DNA of 20,698 nucleotides, taken from contig JBEVMS010000121.1 of assembly GCA_040508515.1 (NCBI GenBank), positions 1-20,698 on the forward strand, read 5' to 3'. The DNA is from JBEVMS01 sp040508515 (GTDB lineage: Bacteria; Pseudomonadota; Gammaproteobacteria; Xanthomonadales; Rhodanobacteraceae). Each line of letters starts with the position of its first letter. Position 1 is the stretch's first letter. The notes beneath the pieces were generated by a model. It was not told the origin of the DNA and did no database searches. It saw only the letters and a program-made list of their open reading frames with translations. The translations under genes and the position numbers were made by a program. Of this stretch, positions 15,957 through 20,698 are shown in pieces.

Positions 15957-17176
15957 TCATTACGCCACTGACCGAGGTTGCGCCGGTGTTGCTCGACGAC
16001 CCAGCTCAACTCGCCGCCATGCGCGATGCGCTGGCTGCATTGGCACAGTTGCCGGGCGCGGCGTCGAGCATCGCCCAGCATCCGGACTGGCTTCTGTATG
16101 AACTGGTGAGTCGTGGCACCGCAACCGCGCCGTACGTGCTGCTGGTGCACGATCTGAGCGACCGATTGATCGGTTACGCGCCGTTGCTGATGGAGCGCCA
16201 CCGTGCACGGATCGCCCTCGGGCCTTGGCAGCTATCGATCTATCGTGGACCTCACCTGCGCCTGCTCGGCAGCGGTGTGGTGGCGGCGCCGGGTGATCGT
16301 GCGCGGGTCGAGGAGGCGGTGGCCAAGGCGTTGCGTGACGACAGGTCGATCCGGGTGATCCGCGTGCAGGAAACCGTCTTGCCAAACAGTCTCGTGGTGG
16401 CGTTGGCCGATCGTCGCCACGGCTTTCGGATCGTGAGCGCCAATCTGCTCGATCAACTCAACTGGACCATCGAACCGCAGATCTCGGCCGCGTCGTATCT
16501 GGCCACGATGGACGCCAAGCGACGCAACGACCTGACACGGCGCGTGCGCAATGTCTACAAAAAGCTCGGCGAGCAGGCGCGCTTGCAGGTGTTCAGCACG
16601 CCCGAGCAGATGGACGATTACGGTCGGCTGATGAATCGGGTCTATGCCAACAGTTGGCACGCCGATGCCCAGGCCATCGATTGGCAGGCGCCGCTGCGGT
16701 TGGCGCTGTTCCAGCGGCTGGCGGGTCGGCAACAGCTAATCGGTCACATGCTGATGCTGGGCGAGCGGCCGATCGCCTACGTGCACGGTTATCGTCTGGG
16801 CGGACGTTACGTGCTGGACGATACCGGCTACGACGAGGAGTTTGCCGCGCTGGGCGTCGGTTCGGCGCTGGTGTTTCAGGCGATCCAGGATCTGCTCGAA
16901 CGCCATCCGGGCGAAACGATCGATTTCGGCTACGGCGACAACCAGTACAAGCGCGTGCTGGCCACGCGGCAAATGGCTTGCGGATCACTGTACGCGGTGC
17001 GTGGCTGGCGCGCTGGCATGAGCTTTCGGATGATCACGCCGCTGCGCTGGATCTATCGCATGCTGCGTCAGCTGCATCTGCGCCGCCAGGCACGCACGAC
17101 CAACGTGGTGCGTTTCAACCCGCGGCCAGCAAACGTCGACGCAGCAACTGGTAAGCGGGACGCGCCCAACGCTTGA
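15953..17176 (+). CDS. FemAB-like GNAT-fold acyltransferase
   Basis: The 407-residue cytoplasmic protein has the tandem-GNAT layout of FemAB-like/acetyltransferase-6 proteins. Recognisable segments are DAKRRNDLTRRVRNVYKK (187-204), HMLMLGERPIAYVHGYRLGG (265-284), VLDDTGYDEEFAALGVGSAL (287-306) and the closing DFGYGDNQYKRVLA (324-337). FemAB-like proteins also occur in exosortase-linked exopolysaccharide loci, where they are suspected to attach acyl or aminoacyl groups; the donor and acceptor here are unknown. The ATG at 15953 overlaps the flippase stop by 4 bases. The last 62 bases overlap the 3' end of the opposing deacetylase gene, which gives it a basic, low-complexity tail. Confidence 0.85.
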   Translation: MIITPLTEVAPVLLDDPAQLAAMRDALAALAQLPGAASSIAQHPDWLLYELVSRGTATAPYVLLVHDLSDRLIGYAPLLMERHRARIALGPWQLSIYRGPHLRLLGSGVVAAPGDRARVEEAVAKALRDDRSIRVIRVQETVLPNSLVVALADRRHGFRIVSANLLDQLNWTIEPQISAASYLATMDAKRRNDLTRRVRNVYKKLGEQARLQVFSTPEQMDDYGRLMNRVYANSWHADAQAIDWQAPLRLALFQRLAGRQQLIGHMLMLGERPIAYVHGYRLGGRYVLDDTGYDEEFAALGVGSALVFQAIQDLLERHPGETIDFGYGDNQYKRVLATRQMACGSLYAVRGWRAGMSFRMITPLRWIYRMLRQLHLRRQARTTNVVRFNPRPANVDAATGKRDAPNA

Positions 17177-17888
17177 GCGGTTTTTTGAGATTCCACATGA
17201 GCCACTGTTGCTGGCGTGCCGCTCCCGATCCCAAGGCCAGCGCCAGCGCGCGCGACGCCGGCATGCCGCGCCACAGCGTGTAGCGCCCAAGCACAAGGCA
17301 GCCATCGACCTGATGGACAGCCATACTGGGTTCGGAGGTGAATAAATAGCGGATGCCGGCGGCGGCGGCAGCCTGTGCCACCCGGCGGGAGTAGAAACCA
17401 CCGGGCACCGAAGCCACCTGTATCGGTGCGCTTAGCCACTGGCTCAGGCAATCCACGCTCTGATGCCATTCGGCAGCCAGCGCACTATCTGAAAGCCGCG
17501 AAATTTCGGCTGGGTGCGTATGCGAATGACTGCCCACGACATGCCCACCGCGATGCAGCGCTAGCACGTCGTCCGGTCGCACGAAGCCGGTCTGACCGAT
17601 GCGCCCGGTGGTAATGAAAAAATGCCCGGTCATGCGATGGCGATCCAGCGCTAGGGCAATCGACGGCGCGCTGGCGCCGCCATCGTCGAAGGTCAGCCAA
17701 GCGTCGTTGGCGCCGGATGCGGCCAGCACCGAGCCGAAGCTCAGGCCGCTTTCGGTCAGAGCTTGCAGATGTTGATCGAACGCCTCGCGGTCGAGTTTGT
17801 AATGCGCCGCGGCGGCGCCCGCAAAGCCGCTGGCGTCGGGATCGCCGGGCGCGACCACATCGTGATACATCAGCGCGGTCTGGCTCAT
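17115..17888 (-). CDS. NodB-family polysaccharide deacetylase
   Basis: NodB proteins remove N-linked acyl groups from sugars with a divalent metal. The 257-residue protein opens with ALMYHDVV (5-12) and carries the metal/catalytic motifs TFDDG (66-70) and SHSHTHP (120-126, with H121 and H125 spaced as in the H-x-x-x-H motif), and VPGGFYS (161-167) in the place of the usual R-x-P-Y/F motif. There is no signal peptide, so it should act in the cytoplasm on a precursor or lipid-linked sugar. The ATG at 17888 overlaps the preceding formyltransferase-like gene by 4 bases; a start at 17948 would put 20 extra residues inside that gene. It is last in the minus-strand operon and overlaps the FemAB-like gene tail to tail. 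Confidence 0.9.
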   Translation of the reverse strand: MSQTALMYHDVVAPGDPDASGFAGAAAAHYKLDREAFDQHLQALTESGLSFGSVLAASGANDAWLTFDDGGASAPSIALALDRHRMTGHFFITTGRIGQTGFVRPDDVLALHRGGHVVGSHSHTHPAEISRLSDSALAAEWHQSVDCLSQWLSAPIQVASVPGGFYSRRVAQAAAAAGIRYLFTSEPSMAVHQVDGCLVLGRYTLWRGMPASRALALALGSGAARQQQWLMWNLKKPLKRWARPAYQLLRRRLLAAG

Positions 17889-18676
17889 GGCGATGCTGCC
17901 GCGGCGCGTTGCCAACGCAGGTAGCGAGTCAACCACGGCTGGCCCCACGTGGCGCTGGCGCGATCGCGCGTATCCAGCGGCTGTGCATTGCCGGCGGCGA
18001 TCTCGCCCAGGCGCAGGGCCAGCGCTTCGAGGTTCTCCAGCACCACGCGGTACTGGATCACCACATGCGACTCATGCCGCTCATCAAAGGCGTAGCGGTA
18101 GTAGCCGTACACCGGCCCGGTGTCGACGCCAGCATCGACCTGCAACAAGGTCATACCGACCCGGTCCAGATCGCGCTGCGCCAGCGCCCAGAAACAGCCA
18201 TGCGCATTGCGGTATTCCGGGCAGATACCCGGATGCATTACGAAGCAGCCGATGCGCGGAATGGCCAGCAGCTTTTTCTTCAGTAACTGCTTGCAACGCG
18301 CCAGCATCAGATCAGGCTTGCGTTCGCGCAGAAAGGCGATCACCGCCGGGTCGTTGACGTCGCTGGCGATGATCTGCGCGACCGCGGGGGCCTCGCCGTA
18401 ACGAAGCCGTAGCGAAGCCAGCGCCTGTTCCAGCCAGGCCCGATCACGCCGGGCTAGGGCCACGCGCTGGTAAAGCCGCATCGCGAGTACATCGAGCATG
18501 CGCAGCGGACCCACCCGGCGCAGTTCGCGGCGAATCCTGGCACGCATCTGCGCGGTGGTTTCCTGCAACACCACGACGCCGACCAGTTCGCTGCACGAGG
18601 CCAACCAGGCGGCCAGGCCGACGCGATCGAAAGCGTCACCGGCGTGGCAGATCAGCACGCTGCGCGGAGCGTTCAT
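17885..18676 (-). CDS. Formyltransferase-fold protein (sugar N-formyltransferase-like)
   Basis: The 263-residue protein shows the formyl-transferase core: CFVMHPGICPEYRNAHGCFW (144-163) and VDAGVDTGPVY (180-190). Family members transfer formyl from 10-formyl-tetrahydrofolate to an amine, such as Met-tRNA or amino-sugars. The catalytic set in ArnA is N102-x-H104 with D140. Here the His (H148) and Asp (D185) are present at nearly the same spacing, but the Asn is replaced by Val146. The N-terminal 110 residues are divergent and Arg-rich. The neighbourhood points to a sugar substrate in the exopolysaccharide, yet the missing Asn leaves the activity open. It overlaps the genes on both sides by ATGA. 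Confidence 0.8.
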   Translation of the reverse strand: MNAPRSVLICHAGDAFDRVGLAAWLASCSELVGVVVLQETTAQMRARIRRELRRVGPLRMLDVLAMRLYQRVALARRDRAWLEQALASLRLRYGEAPAVAQIIASDVNDPAVIAFLRERKPDLMLARCKQLLKKKLLAIPRIGCFVMHPGICPEYRNAHGCFWALAQRDLDRVGMTLLQVDAGVDTGPVYGYYRYAFDERHESHVVIQYRVVLENLEALALRLGEIAAGNAQPLDTRDRASATWGQPWLTRYLRWQRAAAASP

Positions 18677-19836
18677 GCCATCACCTTGGCCGGCGAGGGC
18701 AGCTCGAAATCGCGCCAGGTATTGGGGTTGCCCTGCTTGCCCGCCTCAGCGGCCTTGATGATGTTGTACATCTCGCGCGCGCTCACGTAGTGCAGCACGT
18801 AGCGTTGGCCATCGTTGTAAGCGGTTTCGAGATGCGTATGCATGGCGTGCGCCGGCGCGCCCAGCAAGGTGTCCATATCGCGCTCTTGTGTGCCGTGGGT
18901 GTGCACCTTGATGAAGACCCATTCGGGCCGCCCCTGCACGTGGATGCCGCTGCGTACCCAGGCATCCACCCGTGCCGGGGTGGGTGGCGCGGCCTTGCGC
19001 ACGTCGGAGTTCTCGATCCGCGGGATGATGCCAAAGCGGCGATCTCGCCAATTCAATCCCAGCGGACCTTGCACGATCATCAGGTCGCCGCTGGGCGTGC
19101 CACCGACCCGCACCAGCTCACCATCGTTATGTGATTTGGGCCGCAGCGGATCGTCGCTGGCGTAATAGATGGCGTTGCTGATGCGGGTTTGCGTATCGCT
19201 GGGCGCCGAGGGTAGGGTGAAATCGGCATAGCAACCAAGTTCGCGCAGCAGGATCAGCTCGTTGTTGATGCCGCACCAACGGCCATCGGCACGGGAGTTG
19301 TCCAAGCTCCAGTTGCCGTGGATGAATGCAAAGCGCAGTTGGCCGGTTTGCGGATCGCGCGGCAACGCGCCGTGACGCTCATGCAGCAAACGGTTGAAGC
19401 GATCGATGGTGGCGCGGAAATTTTCCGGCGTGTCGTTGTCGTGATGCAGATGGATTTCGATTTCGCCGAAACCGTCGGCACACAGTTCGGCCAGCTTGGT
19501 CAGATGTTCTTCCAGGTATTCCTCTTCCGGGTAGAAGAACGTGTGCTGCGGTGGCCGGCCATCGGCATCGCGATGCGTCGAGGCGAGCGTGCGGTAGTCG
19601 CGGCACCAGCGGTCGACGCGCGCGCGCTGGACGGCCAGCTCGACCTTGCCCCACGCCGGTTCGAAATGATCGACGAAGCAGAACATCACGTGGATGGGAC
19701 CAGCCACCGCGGGCGGGCGGCGACGGCGTAGATAAGGCCAGAGCCAGATTTGCATATGGCGTGCGCGAATCGCCCCCATCAGCGCGGCCGCCGACAGGGC
19801 CAAAAGCACGACGATCACGATCAATACGCTAATCAT
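18673..19836 (-). CDS. Membrane-anchored NodB-like protein of unknown function
   Basis: I cannot name this 387-residue protein. Residues 1-22 form a membrane anchor (MISVLIVIVVLLALSAAALM). The remainder contains histidine/acid-rich segments likely to bind metal: CFVDHFEP (53-60), EIHLHHDND (127-135), FIHGNWSLDN (171-180), CGINNEL (188-194) and VHTHGT (311-316). Their order recalls a divergent NodB/polysaccharide-deacetylase barrel, with a D-H motif replacing the usual DD and HLHHD replacing H-x-x-x-H. After the anchor come basic residues (YLRRRR), and the catalytic part could face either side. It lies between the GT4 and formyltransferase-like genes with ATGA overlaps at both junctions, so it almost certainly acts on the same polymer. 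Confidence 0.72.
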   Translation of the reverse strand: MISVLIVIVVLLALSAAALMGAIRARHMQIWLWPYLRRRRPPAVAGPIHVMFCFVDHFEPAWGKVELAVQRARVDRWCRDYRTLASTHRDADGRPPQHTFFYPEEEYLEEHLTKLAELCADGFGEIEIHLHHDNDTPENFRATIDRFNRLLHERHGALPRDPQTGQLRFAFIHGNWSLDNSRADGRWCGINNELILLRELGCYADFTLPSAPSDTQTRISNAIYYASDDPLRPKSHNDGELVRVGGTPSGDLMIVQGPLGLNWRDRRFGIIPRIENSDVRKAAPPTPARVDAWVRSGIHVQGRPEWVFIKVHTHGTQERDMDTLLGAPAHAMHTHLETAYNDGQRYVLHYVSAREMYNIIKAAEAGKQGNPNTWRDFELPSPAKVMA

Positions 19837-20698
19837 CCATGTGCTCCCTGGCCGGGCAACAGGCTCAACAATTGTTGGGCGTTATTGCGCCACTGACGCT
19901 CGCGCGCGATGTAACTGCGCGCCGCCACGCCGACGCGATGGCGCTCCTCGGAACGGGTGGCAAGCTCCAAAACGCGTTGCACGCAGGCGTCGGTCCGGCC
20001 GCGTGGAAACAGCCAGCCGGTATCGCCATCGACGATCACCTCGGCGACCGGCGCGTAGTCGGGCGCCACCACCGCAACGCCCATGCCCATGAACTCGAAC
20101 AACTTCATCGGCGAACCGTACTGGTTGGAGTTGGGCAGCACCGCGTAATCCATGCAGGCGATCCAACTGGCGATTTCATCGTGCGCGACGCGCCCGGGAA
20201 GCAACACGCGATCGGCCAAGCCGCGCTCGGCGACCAGCGCGCGCACGGCCGGCAAGGTGCGACCGTCACCCACAAACACCAGCGCAAGCTGCGGCACTTC
20301 GGCCAACCGTGCCGCAATGGCTTCGACAAAGCCGTCCACGCCATGCCAGTGCGCGAATGCGCCGATATGCCCGCAGACGATGCGAGCGTTGAGGCCGCGC
20401 GCCGCGCGCAGCGCATCGCGATCGAAGCGGTTGGCGTCAAAGCGCGCCAGATCGACCGCGTTGGGTGAAATCACCGAAGGCGCGATATCGCCATAAGCCG
20501 CCTGCGCCTGCTGGCGGAAATAGCTGGAGATGAAAACCAGGCCGGTGCAATGGCGCATGCACCAACCCTCGATGCGCCGCGCCAGAGGCTTGAGGCGCAG
20601 GGGGCGTACGCGTTCCACCAGCGCTGAGTCGTTGATCTCCAGCACCAGCGGGATGCCACGCCGCCTGGCCAACCACACGGTGGCGAAGAGGAACAGCG
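19833..20698 (-). CDS. GT4-family glycosyltransferase, 5' end beyond the window
   Basis: This is the C-terminal part of a GT-B fold retaining glycosyltransferase that adds a sugar from a nucleotide donor to the growing repeat unit at the cytoplasmic face. The open frame continues past the right edge (LFLFAT precedes the GTG at 20678), so that GTG is internal and the true start is missing. Visible motifs include ARRRGIPLVLEIN, the hinge VFISSYF and SPNAVDLARF, VFVGDGR, and the donor-binding E-x7-E-like region GSPMKLFEFMGMG...PVAEVI. It is the most upstream gene seen of the minus-strand operon, and its stop overlaps the start of the NodB-like gene by 4 bases. Confidence 0.92.
   Translation of the reverse strand, partial: LFLFATVWLARRRGIPLVLEINDSALVERVRPLRLKPLARRIEGWCMRHCTGLVFISSYFRQQAQAAYGDIAPSVISPNAVDLARFDANRFDRDALRAARGLNARIVCGHIGAFAHWHGVDGFVEAIAARLAEVPQLALVFVGDGRTLPAVRALVAERGLADRVLLPGRVAHDEIASWIACMDYAVLPNSNQYGSPMKLFEFMGMGVAVVAPDYAPVAEVIVDGDTGWLFPRGRTDACVQRVLELATRSEERHRVGVAARSYIARERQWRNNAQQLLSLLPGQGAHG

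Overview
This is GC-rich bacterial DNA with dense coding, frequent ATGA stop/start overlaps and a PE-Lig-Pol type LigD. It suggests a gammaproteobacterium, most likely of the Xanthomonadales/Lysobacterales (Rhodanobacteraceae-like). That assignment is inferred from protein flavour and an attC site resembling those of xanthomonads. No rRNA, tRNA, CRISPR array or insertion sequence is visible.

Layout. (1) 1-387 is non-coding. It carries one well-formed integron attC recombination site (95-151) and part of a decayed second one at the very left edge, so the window probably starts at the tail of a cassette array. (2) 388-5089 is a housekeeping and stress block: ligD and a DUF4142 lipoprotein-free exported protein on the minus strand, a divergent Hsp20 small heat-shock protein, and a minus-strand YdcF/ElyC-like membrane protein. 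(3) 5090-5487 is a non-coding, partly AT-rich leader with a plausible promoter. (4) 5488-17176 is a long plus-strand exopolysaccharide operon: outer-membrane export lipoprotein, Wzz-type chain-length protein, a CpsD-like ATPase without the Walker A lysine, an outer-membrane beta-barrel, two alpha/beta hydrolases resembling the exosortase-A-associated pair, GalE, a Tat-type exported protein with a lyase-like N-terminus, a Wzx flippase and a FemAB-like GNAT protein. (5) 17115-20698 is a convergent minus-strand operon: GT4 glycosyltransferase (5' end outside the window), a membrane-anchored NodB-like protein of unknown function, a formyltransferase-fold protein and a NodB polysaccharide deacetylase, each joined to the next by a 4-base ATGA overlap.

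Together, regions 4 and 5 look like one Wzx/Wzy-style exopolysaccharide locus. Sugars are supplied (GalE), assembled (GT4 and probably others outside), modified in the cytoplasm (deacetylase, formyltransferase, GNAT), flipped (Wzx), length-controlled (Wzz plus ATPase) and exported (export lipoprotein and barrel). The gene set overlaps strongly with that of exosortase-A (XrtA/PEP-CTERM) exopolysaccharide loci, yet no exosortase, secretion ATPase, polymerase or initiating phosphoglycosyltransferase is present in the window. The most unusual points are the degenerate catalytic motifs in four enzymes, the coupled deacetylase-formyltransferase pair, and a 10-codon mini-ORF that bridges galE and the next gene by two overlapping stop/start junctions.
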